A stretch of 64,000 nt of DNA, taken from contig NZ_CP020370.1 in the NCBI RefSeq assembly GCF_002813775.1, positions 2,939,501 through 3,003,500 of the forward strand. Reading direction: 5' to 3'. Made by a program: the position numbers and the translations under genes. Positions 53,931 to 63,277 of this stretch are shown piece by piece. Under the pieces are notes generated by a model, which had not been told where the DNA came from, did no database searches, and saw only the letters and a program-made list of their open reading frames with translations. Source of the DNA: Candidatus Thiodictyon syntrophicum (GTDB lineage Bacteria > Pseudomonadota > Gammaproteobacteria > Chromatiales > Chromatiaceae). The first letter of the stretch is position 1; the number at the start of each line of letters is the position of its first letter.

Positions 53931-56369
53931 ATGGAGCAGGCGAAGACGCTGTCTGAAGGGCCATCCTCGCGCGTCCCGGCGGGGTCCGGGTCCGGGCTCG
54001 CGCCCCTGGGTCTGGCCTTCGCGCTCGGGGTCGCCTGCTTCTATCTGTTGCCGCAGTTGCCGCCAACCTGGACGACGGGAGTCTATGCGGTCCTGGCGGC
54101 CATCCTGACGATGTTCCGGCGGCCCGGGCTCTGCCGCCCGGTTGCGGCCTTGCTGGTCGGCGTCCTCTATGCCCAGGTCCACACCGCGGTCCAACTCGCC
54201 AACCCCTTCCCGGAGCGACTGGCACGGGCGCCGCTGACACTCGTGGGGCGCATCGCCTCGCTGCCCGCTGACCTGGGTCAGGCGCGCCGCTTCCTGTTCG
54301 AGGTCGAGCAAGCGGACACGGCGGACGGCGCGCCCCTGCCGTTTACCGGCCTGGTGCGCCTGAGTTGGTACGAGGAGGCCCAGCGGCTGCGCGCCGGTGA
54401 GCGCTGGCGCCTGCCGGTGCGGCTCAAACCGCGCCACGGGCTCAGCAATCCGGGCGGTTTCGACTATGAGCGTTGGCTCTTCGAGCAGGGCATCAAGGCC
54501 ACCGGCACGGTCCGCCGTGGGGCGGGCGCCCAGCGGCTCGATCCCGGCCCAGGCCCCTATCGGCTGATGCGCCTGCGCCAGAATTTCAACGAGCACCTGG
54601 CCGCGGTGCTGGGCCCGGTGCGCTCCCTGCCGCTGGTGCAGGCCCTGGTGACCGGGGATCAGTCCGGGTTCGAGCGGACCGACTGGGAGGCCATGACCCG
54701 GACCGGCACCAGCCACCTGGTGGCGATCTCCGGGCTGAACCTGGGTCTGATCGCCGCCGTCGCCTTCTTTCTGATCCGCGCCCTCTGGTCGCGCTGTCCG
54801 TCCTGCGCCCTGACCCTGGCGGCCCCGCGGGCGGCGGCGCTCGGGGCCTTCGGCGCGGCCTTCGCCTATGCCGCCCTGGCCGGGTTCTCGGTGTCGACCC
54901 AGCGCGCCCTGATCATGGCCGCGGTGCTGTTTGCGGTGCTGGTGTGGGAGCGCACCCCGCGCCATTGGCACGCCCTGATCCTGGCCCTGACCGGGGTCCT
55001 GCTGTGGGACCCCCGCGCCGCCCTGTCCTTCGGGTTCTGGCTGTCCTTCGCCGCGGTCGCCGTACTGCTGTTCAACCTCGGGCAGCGGCTGCCGCGGCGC
55101 GACCTCTGGAGCCGCTTGGGGCGGGCCCAATGGGCGGTGGCGGTGGGGCTGCTGCCGCTGCTGCTGCTCCTGTTCGGGCGGGTGTCGGCCATCTCGCCGC
55201 TGGTGAATCTGGTGGCCGAGCCGCTCTTTACCCTGATCCTGTTCCCCTTGGTCCTGGGCAGCGCGCTGCTCAGCCTGGTGCCGGGTCTGACCCTGCCCCT
55301 GGTGCTCACCGCGCAGCTCCTCAACTGGTGCCTCGCCGCCCTGGCCTGGATCGCTGCCTTCCCCTGGGCGGTCGTCGCCCTGCCGCTGGGTCCCCCCTGG
55401 GTCTGGCCCTTCGCCTTCCTGGGGGTGGGGCTGCTCCTGGCCCCGCGGGGGCTGCCGGGGCGCTGGCTGGGTCTGCCGCTGCTCCTGCCGCTGGTGCTGG
55501 TGCGCCCGCCGGCACCGGCACCGGGCGAGCTCTGGTTCACGCTGCTGGACGTGGGGCAGGGGTTGTCGGCCGTGCTGCGAACGCGGGACGGCACCCTGGT
55601 CTTCGACACCGGCCCCGCGTTCGACAGCGGCTTCACGGCCGGGGCCGCTGTCGTCGCGCCCTTCCTGACGGCGGCCGGGGTGACGCGGGTGGACGTGCTG
55701 ATGGTCAGCCATGCCGATCGCGACCACGCCGGCGGTGCGGCGGCCCTGCTGGAGCGCCTGCCGGTGGGACTGGTCCGCAGCGGCGAGCCCGCGGCCCTGG
55801 GGGTTGCGGGTGTTGAGGCCTGCCGGGCCGGGGACGGCTGGACCTGGTCCGGGGTACGCTTCGCCATCCTGTATCCCGCGGTGCCGCCGGACGGGTCCGC
55901 CGCGCCGCGGGGCAACGACGCCTCCTGTGTGCTGCGGGTCGAAACCGGCGGGCGCTCGGTCCTCCTCACCGGCGACCTGGGGCAGCGCCCGGAGTCGGAC
56001 CTGGTGCAGCGCCTGGGGCCAGGGTTGGCGAGCGATGTGCTGGTGGCCGGTCACCACGGCAGCCCGACCTCCACCGGCGCCGCCTTTCTGGACGCGGTGG
56101 CGCCGCGCTGGGTGCTCTATGCCTCGGGCTATGCGAACCACTTCGGCTTTCCATCCCGGGAGGTGCGCGAGCGGGTGGCGGCGCGCGGCATCCCGGCGCT
56201 CGACACCGGGGTCAGCGGCGCCATCGAGGTGCGGCTCGGTGCGGACGGGTCCCTGACGGGCCCCCGCGCCTGGCGGGAGCGCGCGCGCCGGGTCTGGACC
56301 CAGGTCGGCGCCGCGGGTGCCGACCAAGCCGCTCCTGAGCGCGACGCGGGACTTCCGATCTCCCGCTGA
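53931..56369 (+). CDS. comEC: DNA-uptake channel protein ComEC
   Basis: 812 residues. Several N-terminal TM helices (about 25-75), the DUF4131/OB-like periplasmic part (NPFPERLARAPLTLVGRI), the competence domain (SHLVAISGLNLGLIAAVAFF and the following 8-9 TM segments), and a C-terminal metallo-beta-lactamase-like domain (FTLLDVGQGLSAVLRTRDG, VSHADRDHAGG, HHGSPTST). This is the full Rec2/ComEC layout for single-strand DNA import across the inner membrane. Upstream DNA is repeat-rich; no other com genes are near. Confidence 0.93.
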   Translation: MEQAKTLSEGPSSRVPAGSGSGLAPLGLAFALGVACFYLLPQLPPTWTTGVYAVLAAILTMFRRPGLCRPVAALLVGVLYAQVHTAVQLANPFPERLARAPLTLVGRIASLPADLGQARRFLFEVEQADTADGAPLPFTGLVRLSWYEEAQRLRAGERWRLPVRLKPRHGLSNPGGFDYERWLFEQGIKATGTVRRGAGAQRLDPGPGPYRLMRLRQNFNEHLAAVLGPVRSLPLVQALVTGDQSGFERTDWEAMTRTGTSHLVAISGLNLGLIAAVAFFLIRALWSRCPSCALTLAAPRAAALGAFGAAFAYAALAGFSVSTQRALIMAAVLFAVLVWERTPRHWHALILALTGVLLWDPRAALSFGFWLSFAAVAVLLFNLGQRLPRRDLWSRLGRAQWAVAVGLLPLLLLLFGRVSAISPLVNLVAEPLFTLILFPLVLGSALLSLVPGLTLPLVLTAQLLNWCLAALAWIAAFPWAVVALPLGPPWVWPFAFLGVGLLLAPRGLPGRWLGLPLLLPLVLVRPPAPAPGELWFTLLDVGQGLSAVLRTRDGTLVFDTGPAFDSGFTAGAAVVAPFLTAAGVTRVDVLMVSHADRDHAGGAAALLERLPVGLVRSGEPAALGVAGVEACRAGDGWTWSGVRFAILYPAVPPDGSAAPRGNDASCVLRVETGGRSVLLTGDLGQRPESDLVQRLGPGLASDVLVAGHHGSPTSTGAAFLDAVAPRWVLYASGYANHFGFPSREVRERVAARGIPALDTGVSGAIEVRLGADGSLTGPRAWRERARRVWTQVGAAGADQAAPERDAGLPISR

Positions 56370-56436
56370 CCCTGATGCACTTATACTGTCGAGATGCGAA
56401 GTACCGAGGCTTGGGTTCGGCGGACGGGCAACGACG

Positions 56437-58376
56437 ATGAGCACCTATTTTCCAAACGATGCGTCCTGGCCGCGGTTGCGCCGGACGCTCGCCCTGGCCC
56501 TGGCCCTGGCCCTCAGTGTGGCGCCGACGCAGTCGTCGGCCGCCGCACCCCTGGTCATCTGTTACGGCAGTCCGGCCTCGGCCCTGGTACCGCTGGCAGG
56601 GCTCCGGAACTTCTATGCGGCCGAGGGTCTCGAGGTGCAGACCCGACTGTACCCAAGCGGTTTTCAGGCGCTCCAGGCGATGATGGCCGGCGACTGCACC
56701 CTGGCGACCGCCGCGGTCCCGCCGGTGGTGTATCAGGCCCTGCGCCGCGGCGATTTCCGTATCCTGGCCCAAATCTCCTCTGGGGGCGATGCCGACCGCA
56801 TCGTCGCGCGGCGCGACCACTGTATCGGGGCGCCCGCGGACCTGCGCGGACACCGTATCGCCGTGCCGCAGGCCACGTCCGCCCATTATTTTCTGGACAT
56901 GTTTCTGGCCGCTCAAGGCCTGACACCGGCGGACCTGACCCAGGTCTACCTGCCGGCCCAGGAGGTCGGTCCCGCCCTGCTCGCCGGCACGGTCGATGCG
57001 GCGGCCCTGTGGGAGCCGAACATCCGCAATCTGGCGACGACGCTGGGGGACCAGGCGCAGGTCTTCACCTTCTCCGGTCTGGTGGTCAGCCCCTTCCTCC
57101 TGCTGGCACCCCAGGCCTTCGCCCGGCAGGAGCCGGGTGCCATCCAGGGGGTCCTGAGGGCACTGGTGCGCGCCGAGCGCTCGCTGGTGGAGGCCCCCGT
57201 GGCGGCCGTGCGGCTCCTGGCACCCCCCTACGGCGTGTCGTTCGAGGAGTTCGACTTCATGCGCTCCGACTCTTGCTGGAGGGGACCGCCGTCAGCCGCG
57301 AGCAGGTGGCGGGGGCCTTGCTGGTCAAGGTCCAGGACCTGCGCTTCAAGGCGCGGCGCCTGGCGAGCCGCGAGCACCAGGAGGTGGTCCTGATCCAGCG
57401 CCGTGCCGATCACCTGGTCCTCGTCGCCCTGGCGGCCCTGACGCTCCTGAGTGTGACCCTGCTGACCTGGCTCAGTCGGCGCCTGCTGCGCGGACTGGAC
57501 CGGCTGGGCGCCGGGATGCACCGGGTCGCGGGCGGCGATCTCGCCCACGAGGTGACGGGCGAGCGTGACGACGAACTCGGTCGCCTGGCCGCGGCCTTCA
57601 ACGGCATGACCGGTCGGCTGCGCGCGTCTCAGGCCTTGGTGGAGGAGCGCACGGCGGCGCTGAAGCGCCGCGGCGCGGAGTTGGTGGCGGCCAACGCGGA
57701 CCTGGAGGCCTTCAGCTATTCAGTGTCTCATGACCTGCGCGCGCCCTTGCGCGCCATCGACGGTTTCGCGGCGATCCTGCGCGAGGACTATGCCCCCCGG
57801 CTGGACACGGAGGGGGTGCGGCTGCTCGGGGTGGTCAGCGACAACGCCCGCCGGATGGGGCAACTGATCGACGACATCCTGGCCTTCTCGCGCGCCGGGC
57901 GCCAGACCCTGCGGCTGGTCAGGCTGGACATGAAGGCCCTGGTACTGGAGGTCTGGCAGGGTCTGGAGCCTCAGCGGGCGGGGCGGGCGGTCGAACTGCG
58001 CCTGGCCGAGTTGCCGCCCGCCTGGGGCGACCCGGGCGCGGTCCGTCAGGTGTGGCAGAACCTGCTGGGCAATGCCCTGAAGTTCAGCCGGTCGCGCGAC
58101 CCGGCCCTGATCGAGATCACTGGCCGGCAGGAGGCCGACGCGACACACTATTGTGCCAGCGACAACGGTGTGGGTTTCGACCCGGCCTATTCCGGCAAAC
58201 TGTTCGGTCTGTTCCAGCGTCTGCACGGCATGGACGAGTTCGAGGGCACCGGGGTGGGGCTGGCCATCGTCAAACGCTACATCGAAAAACACGGCGGCCT
58301 GGTGGCGGGCGAGGGCCATCCGGGCACCGGCGCATGCTTCCGCTTCAGCCTGCCGGGAGGTCCAGATGATCACTGA
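56437..58376 (+). pseudogene. Substrate-binding domain-histidine kinase fusion, frameshifted
   Basis: From ATG 56437: signal peptide (LALALALALSVAPTQSSAA), then an NMT1/SsuA-like periplasmic binding domain (LVICYGSPASALVPLAGL, GLEVQTRLYPSGFQALQAMM, AALWEPNIRNLATTL). Near 57265-57290 the frame changes; the second frame gives LLLEGTAVSREQVAG, a TM helix (LVLVALAALTLLSVTLLTWL), HAMP, FSYSVSHDLRAPLRAIDGF with the phospho-His, and ATPase boxes NLLGNALKFSR, DNGVGFD and GTGVGLAIVKRYI. A sensor kinase with a fused solute-binding sensor is intended; a frameshift or small deletion breaks it. Confidence 0.75.
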
Positions 58377-58506
58377 CGTCGCGGTGGATATCCTTTTCGT
58401 GTCGAAGCCGGTGGCCTTCGAGGAGTTTGCGCGGACCGTGGCCGATTTGGGGTTGTACTGGATGCTGATCAATCGGGTGCCCCCGGGGGTCGGGCCGGCG
58501 TCGTGA
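58366..58506 (+). pseudogene. Response-regulator stump with deleted receiver domain
   Basis: 46 codons: a VDIL start followed directly by SKPVAFEEFARTVADLGLYW, the C-terminal end of an Rcp1-type response regulator. The whole phospho-acceptor core is missing between them. It overlaps the end of the kinase frame and the start of the HD-GYP regulator gene. Confidence 0.65.
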
Positions 58507-60413
58507 GCGAACCCCTGCGCCTGCTGTTGGTGGAAGACTCGCCCACCGATGCGGAACTCAACGAGCGGGAACTGCGCAAGGCGGGAATCGCATTCGTCGC
58601 GTTGCGGGTGGATCAGGAGCGGACCCTGGTCGCGGCCCTGGACGGATTCCAACCGGACCTGATCCTGGCGGACTATCACCTGCCCGGATTCGACGGGCTG
58701 CGCGCGCTGGCGATCTGTCGCGAGCACGCGCCGACCATCCCCTTCATCTTCGTCACCGGCGCCATGGGCGAGGAACTGGCGGTCGCGAGCATCAAGGCCG
58801 GTGCCACCGACTACATCCTCAAGGACCGCCTGGCACGCCTGCCCGCGGCGGTCAGTCGCGCCCTGGAGGAACGGGGGGCGAGAACCCGGCACACCCAGGC
58901 GCAGACGGCACTGCGCGACAGTGAGGAGCGCTACCATCAGTTGTTCGAGACCATGGGCAGCGGGGTGGCCATCTATCGACCAGACCCGACCGGTGAGTCC
59001 TTCACCATCGCCTCGGTCAACCGGGCGGTGGAGCGCATCGAGGGTCTCGCGCGCGCGGACCTGTTGGGGCGCGATCTGGAGACGGTCTTTCCCGGGGTCG
59101 CGGCCATCGGCCTGCTGGAGGCCTTGCGGCGGGTGGCGCGCACCGGTGCGGCCGAGCAACTGACCCCCGCACTCTATCGGGATGGCCGGATCAGCGGCTG
59201 GCGCGAGAACCGGGTCTACCGTCTGGGTACCGGCGAGGTGGTGGCGCTCTACGAGGACGTCACCGAGCGGATCGAGCGGGAGGTGCGGATCCGTCGGCTG
59301 AACCGCACCCTGCGCACCCTGTCGGCCTGCAACCAGGACCTGGTGCGGGCGCGCTGCGAGGAGGACCTGCTCCAGAGCGTCTGCCGTGACCTGGTCGAGG
59401 TCGGGCTGTACCCGCTGGTCTGGGTGGCCTATCCGGACCCGGACGGCCCCGGCGGGCTGCGCACGGGCGCGGCCCACGGGGGCCAGACGGCGTTGCGCGA
59501 ATTGGCTCAATGGGCGCGCGACCCGGAGCAGGTCCGCGCCAGCCTCACCGGTCGCGCGCTGCGCGATGGCCGGACCCTGGTCGGCACCGCGGGTCAGGTC
59601 GCCGGGGTCGACACCGACATCGCCCTGCCCCTTATCCACGACCGGGAGGTGCTCGGCGTGCTCACGGTCTGGGCGGCGGGCGCTGAGGCCTTCGATGGCG
59701 AGGAGGTGCAACTGCTGGAGGAACTGGCGGCGGATCTCGTCCACGGGATCGCCGCGGTGCGCACCACGCTGGAGCGCAATCGCTACCTGGGTCAGGTGGG
59801 TCAGGCGATGCGGGGCACGGTCGCCGCACTCACACGCACGGTGGAGATGCGTGATCCCTATACCGCCGGCCATCAGCAGCGGGTGGCCGCCCTGGCGGCG
59901 GCCGTGGGGCGTGCCATGGGGCTTGCCGAGCGGCAGGTCGAGGGGCTCTATTTCGGCGGCATGATCCATGACATCGGTAAGATCGCGGTGCCCGCCGAGA
60001 TCCTCAGCAAGCCTAGCCGGCTGACCCCCATCGAGTATCAGTTGATCCAGCAACACGCGGCGACCGGCTCCCAGATCCTCGCCGACATCGAGTTCCCCTG
60101 GCCCCTGGCGCAGATGATCCTGCAGCACCACGAGCGCATCGACGGTTCGGGCTATCCGCACGGCCTGCACGGGGAGGCGATGCTCCTGGAGTCGCGCATC
60201 CTGGCGGTCGCCGACGTGGTCGAGGCCATGTCCTCACACCGTCCCTACCGTATCGCCCTGGGAATGCAGATGGCGCTGGCGGAGATCGAGCGGGGCAAGG
60301 GCACCCAGTATGACCCGCAAGTCGTTGCGGCCTGCGTGCAGGTCATTCGCGCGGGCGACATGCGGCTGCCGGAGGCCGCGGGCTTTGCGGGGGCAGAGGT
60401 GGTCGCCCTCTGA
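58503..60413 (+). CDS. Response regulator with PAS, GAF-like and HD-GYP domains
   Basis: 636 residues from GTG 58503, overlapping the stump's TGA. Receiver at 1-125 (LLLVEDSPTDAELNERELRK, phospho-Asp in LILADYHLPGFDGL, ILKDRL); PAS at about 140-260 (YHQLFETMGSGVAIYRPDP, RENRVYRL); a GAF-like part to about 410; HD-GYP at about 440-620 with MIHDIGKIAVPAEIL, and HHERIDGSGYPHGL, the c-di-GMP phosphodiesterase signature, plus ILAVADVVEAMSSHRPY. It should lower c-di-GMP on phosphorylation by a kinase; the broken upstream kinase is the natural partner. Confidence 0.9.
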   Translation: MSEPLRLLLVEDSPTDAELNERELRKAGIAFVALRVDQERTLVAALDGFQPDLILADYHLPGFDGLRALAICREHAPTIPFIFVTGAMGEELAVASIKAGATDYILKDRLARLPAAVSRALEERGARTRHTQAQTALRDSEERYHQLFETMGSGVAIYRPDPTGESFTIASVNRAVERIEGLARADLLGRDLETVFPGVAAIGLLEALRRVARTGAAEQLTPALYRDGRISGWRENRVYRLGTGEVVALYEDVTERIEREVRIRRLNRTLRTLSACNQDLVRARCEEDLLQSVCRDLVEVGLYPLVWVAYPDPDGPGGLRTGAAHGGQTALRELAQWARDPEQVRASLTGRALRDGRTLVGTAGQVAGVDTDIALPLIHDREVLGVLTVWAAGAEAFDGEEVQLLEELAADLVHGIAAVRTTLERNRYLGQVGQAMRGTVAALTRTVEMRDPYTAGHQQRVAALAAAVGRAMGLAERQVEGLYFGGMIHDIGKIAVPAEILSKPSRLTPIEYQLIQQHAATGSQILADIEFPWPLAQMILQHHERIDGSGYPHGLHGEAMLLESRILAVADVVEAMSSHRPYRIALGMQMALAEIERGKGTQYDPQVVAACVQVIRAGDMRLPEAAGFAGAEVVAL

Positions 60414-61315
60414 CGGCCGCCGCAGGCTTTACCGTGACAGTCGCGCAGCGATGCTGTGGGAGCGGCTTCAGCCGCGACGAGGCCTCGCGGGTTACCCGAG
60501 CGTCGCGGGTCACCGACTCTGCGCCGCTGCGCCTCCGCGTGAAACCTCTTCTGCGCGAGACCTCTTAAGAATCTCACGCAGAGGCGCAGAGACGCAGAGA
60601 AGAAGCGCGCAAGTCGGGTTACCGTGAAAGCCCTCCCGCCGGGGGCTTTCATGTTCCGGGGTGTCGGACACTCCCTTCATGGCCGTTACCCCTGGTGATC
60701 CGCCGTCGCCGTCGGCGGCTCGGCCGTGCCGTGCCCGGGTCCCGGCCTTGCTCACCCTGGAGCCTTGTTCCTGCACCAGTCACCCGCTTCGGACGACCCC
60801 TGAAAATGATACCGCTCACCCGGCCGGCGCGGCAGCTTGGGCGCGAATCGTCAGCGCAAAAAAAACCCATCCGCGACGCCGCGCTTCCGAACATAGTCCG
60901 CGGGCGCGCCGGTCTCTACCCCTGGGCGTAGGGTGCGCCGCGCGCACCGGTGCGACCGCGATGCCGTGTCGTCCCGGCGGAAGGTGTGCGCGCCGCACCC
61001 GATGCCGAGCGCCGGCCAGTGGCGGTCCGTCCGCAACCGGAGGTCGAGGCTTTAGCCGGTGGCGGTTCCCGAGCTATCCAAGAGCAATCCATGGCGCCGG
61101 CCCTCCGGACCGGCCAACGGCCATGGCAGCAAGACCAGCTACCCCGGACGATGAAAGGCGTGCGTGGGAGCGGCGTCAGCCGCGACGAGGCCACGGCAGC
61201 TTGCGCGGTCGCAGAGACCGGGGATAGACCGCCGATTCCGGATTCCCGCCGCACTGCCGACGCTCGTTATTGTCCCCTATACTCAGGTCAACCGGACAAA
61301 CGATACTTGCCAGCC
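60414..61315. repeat. 902-bp gene-free repeat zone
   Basis: Contains two GTGGGAGCGGCTTCAGCCGCGAC copies (about 60457 and 61160), a CGCAGAGGCGCAGAGACGCAGAGA hairpin unit (about 60540-60605), a TAGGGTGCGCCGCGCGCACC unit (60927), and an end-plus-core of the GGTCGAGGCTTTA element (61040..61155). No credible gene. Confidence 0.7.
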
Positions 61316-61789
61316 ATGCTGACCGACCGACTTCCCCGCGATACTGCGACCCGCCTCGAGCATTGCGTCCACGAGGAGACCCGGCTGCGTCTGCGCGGGC
61401 AACTGGCCTTGCGCAAGCTGCTGGAGGGCGCGGGCGGGGTCTACACCGCCGCCGAGGTCGCGACACTGCTCGGCATCACCGCGGACGCGGTGCGTAAACG
61501 TACCGCTCGGGGCAAGCTGTTGGTCCTGCCGCAGGGCGGGCACGGGGTTTATCCGGCCTTCCAGTTCGATACCGAAGCCAATCGGGTCGTTGCCGGACTC
61601 GAGGCCGTCCTCGCCCAACTCGACACCGATAGCGCCGCGGCCAAGGTGCGTTTTTTCCTTACCCCGGATCGCGACCTGGGCACGGAAGCGGGGACGACCC
61701 CGATCGCGGCGCTGCGGGCCGCGGACGGGGCCGCGTGCGCCCTGGTGGCGCGCAAGGCGTGCCAATTCGGTGTCCAGGCGGCGCGATGA
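61316..61789 (+). CDS. HTH antitoxin-like protein of a RES-type module
   Basis: 157 residues from ATG 61316. LEHCVHEETRLRLRGQLALR, then a helix-turn-helix (TAAEVATLLGITADAVRKRT), and a C-terminal part KVRFFLTPDRDLG...PIAALRA resembling the toxin-binding end of Xre/MbcA/ParS-type antitoxins. The next gene encodes the N-terminal part of a RES domain, the usual toxin partner. A second such module follows directly. Confidence 0.7.
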   Translation: MLTDRLPRDTATRLEHCVHEETRLRLRGQLALRKLLEGAGGVYTAAEVATLLGITADAVRKRTARGKLLVLPQGGHGVYPAFQFDTEANRVVAGLEAVLAQLDTDSAAAKVRFFLTPDRDLGTEAGTTPIAALRAADGAACALVARKACQFGVQAAR

Positions 61790-61865
61790 TCCGGTCCATG
61801 GGGATACCGCAGGGAGGGTAGCACCGGACCACCGGTGGGAACCGGCACTACGACCAAGCCATCCG

Positions 61866-62117
61866 ATGAACGTCGCCCCGCCGCCCGCCGCTGGTCAAAC
61901 CAAGCTCAAGACGCTGCGCCTGCCTGCCGGAACCGTTCGCTACCGTATCAGCCATCGCCGCTATGGCACGGCTCTGCACTTCTCCACCGGTGCCGATGCC
62001 CGCTGGAACGACCCACTCGTGCGGTACGGCGTACTCTACGTCGCCGATACTCCCGAGACCGCCTTCGCCGAGACCTTCGGCCACGACCTCGACGCGCAAG
62101 GCTGGGGCTTGGTCTGA
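61866..62117 (+). pseudogene. Truncated RES-domain toxin
   Basis: 84 residues: LPAGTVRYRISHRRYGTALHF and VRYGVLYVADTPETAFAETFG, the N-terminal half of the RES fold including the conserved Arg and the YGVLYxA segment. It stops at 62117 where roughly 100 residues of the NAD-degrading fold should follow. Without them it is unlikely to be active. Confidence 0.7.
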
Positions 62118-62207
62118 TCCGGTCCTCAAGTGTACGCCGGTTTGCGTGCGAGCCATCTGGCGCATATAATTTTGCCATGTGGCGTCATTCACTTAAGAGG
62201 TGTGTCT

Positions 62208-62654
62208 ATGGCACAGGCCGCGCTGCGCAAAGAAACCCCCGACGGGGCCGACCCGCTCGCCGACTACCTCGGTGTGCTGCAGATGCCGACTGAACGCTTG
62301 GTCGAGCGGGTCCGTGCCGGGTTTCCCTTCCCCGAGTTGGAGGCGTTACGGGTGCGACTGGGGATGACGCTGCAAGAGGCCGCCGACCTGGCCGGGATAC
62401 CAGGGCGGACCCTGGCGCGCCGCCGACAGGCCGGGCGGTTGGACCCAGGCGAGTCGGAGCGGGTCTTAAGGATCGAGCGGTTGTTCGCTCTCGCGACCCA
62501 AATGCTGCGCGATGGCGATCGGGCGCGTGACTGGTTGAAGTCGCCCAAGGCCGCGCTGGCGGGACAGACGCCCTTAGACTATGCAGACACGGAAGTGGGT
62601 GCGCGCGAGGTCGAGCACCTGATCGGTCGGCTGCGCCACGGGGTCTTCGCTTGA
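62208..62654 (+). CDS. Xre/MbcA/ParS-type antitoxin
   Basis: 148 residues from ATG 62208 (AAGAGG 8 bases upstream). HTH FPELEALRVRLGMTLQEAADLAGIPGRTLARRR, then RLFALATQMLRDGDRARDWLKSPKAALAGQTPLDYADTEVGAREVEHL, the DUF2384 toxin-binding signature. It precedes the intact RES gene with a 4-bp overlap (TTGA). Confidence 0.9.
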   Translation: MAQAALRKETPDGADPLADYLGVLQMPTERLVERVRAGFPFPELEALRVRLGMTLQEAADLAGIPGRTLARRRQAGRLDPGESERVLRIERLFALATQMLRDGDRARDWLKSPKAALAGQTPLDYADTEVGAREVEHLIGRLRHGVFA

Positions 62655-63121
62655 CGAGTTTCCGTCTGGTCGATGAGGACTATCTGGAGTCGGCCTTCAG
62701 CGGAGACGGGGCGCGTCTCTATGGTGGACGGTGGAACACACCGGGCGTGGCGGTGATCTACACGGCGCAGTCGCTCTCTCTGGCGCAGTTGGAACTGCTG
62801 GTCCATCTGGAGGCGGACGATGTGCTGCGTCGGCATTGGCGGTATTTTGCCGTGGAGGTGGATTCGCGGGCCATCCTCGTGTGTGAGTCCTGGGCGGATC
62901 TGCCCCCGGATTATGCCGCTTGGCCGGCACCGGCCTCCACGCGGGCGCTCGGGGAGCGCTGGATCGCGGAGTCCGTCTCGGTGGGCCTGTCCGTTCCGAG
63001 CGCGGTGACGCCGGGTGAACACAACATCTTGTTGAACCCGGCCCATCCCGGGTACGCCGCCGCCGTGGTCGTTGGTGCCCCGCGGCCGTTGCGGTTGGAC
63101 CGGCGGCTGGTCAAGGGCTGA
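62651..63121 (+). CDS. RES-domain toxin
   Basis: 156 residues from TTG 62651. DGARLYGGRWNTPGVAVIYTAQSLSLAQLELLVHL is the RES core (Arg, Gly-Gly-Arg-Trp-Asn, Tyr, Glu), and SVPSAVTPGEHNILLNPAHP the C-terminal signature with the catalytic-region Ser and Asn. Such toxins degrade NAD+ or ADP-ribosylate. The unusual TTG start keeps the toxin below the antitoxin. Confidence 0.9.
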   Translation: MTSFRLVDEDYLESAFSGDGARLYGGRWNTPGVAVIYTAQSLSLAQLELLVHLEADDVLRRHWRYFAVEVDSRAILVCESWADLPPDYAAWPAPASTRALGERWIAESVSVGLSVPSAVTPGEHNILLNPAHPGYAAAVVVGAPRPLRLDRRLVKG

Positions 63122-63277
63122 GGCAACATCGTCGCCGATGCCGCTCGGCGGAAGCCGCGATCCTGGGTAGCCGAAATCTTCCCCCGATGCGGTACATTCC
63201 CCTGAAAGACTGGGAAAGATAGTTCGTTCGCCGAAGTCTCGTTAACTGGACAAGTCCACTAATCTAAGGTATTAGTA

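Noticed and set aside
53868-53935. Minus-strand fragment (LWKWLERIMPD) resembling a DUF2062 start
   Set aside because: Only about 15 residues of similarity with no continuing domain; too short to call even as a pseudogene.
53376-56444. Very long minus-strand open frame of about 1020 codons
   Set aside because: Antisense to comEC; composition is Gln/Arg/Gly-rich without domains. A GC-rich shadow frame.
57720-60170. Minus-strand open frame of about 816 codons
   Set aside because: Antisense to the kinase and HD-GYP genes, which have clear motifs; no domain on the minus strand.
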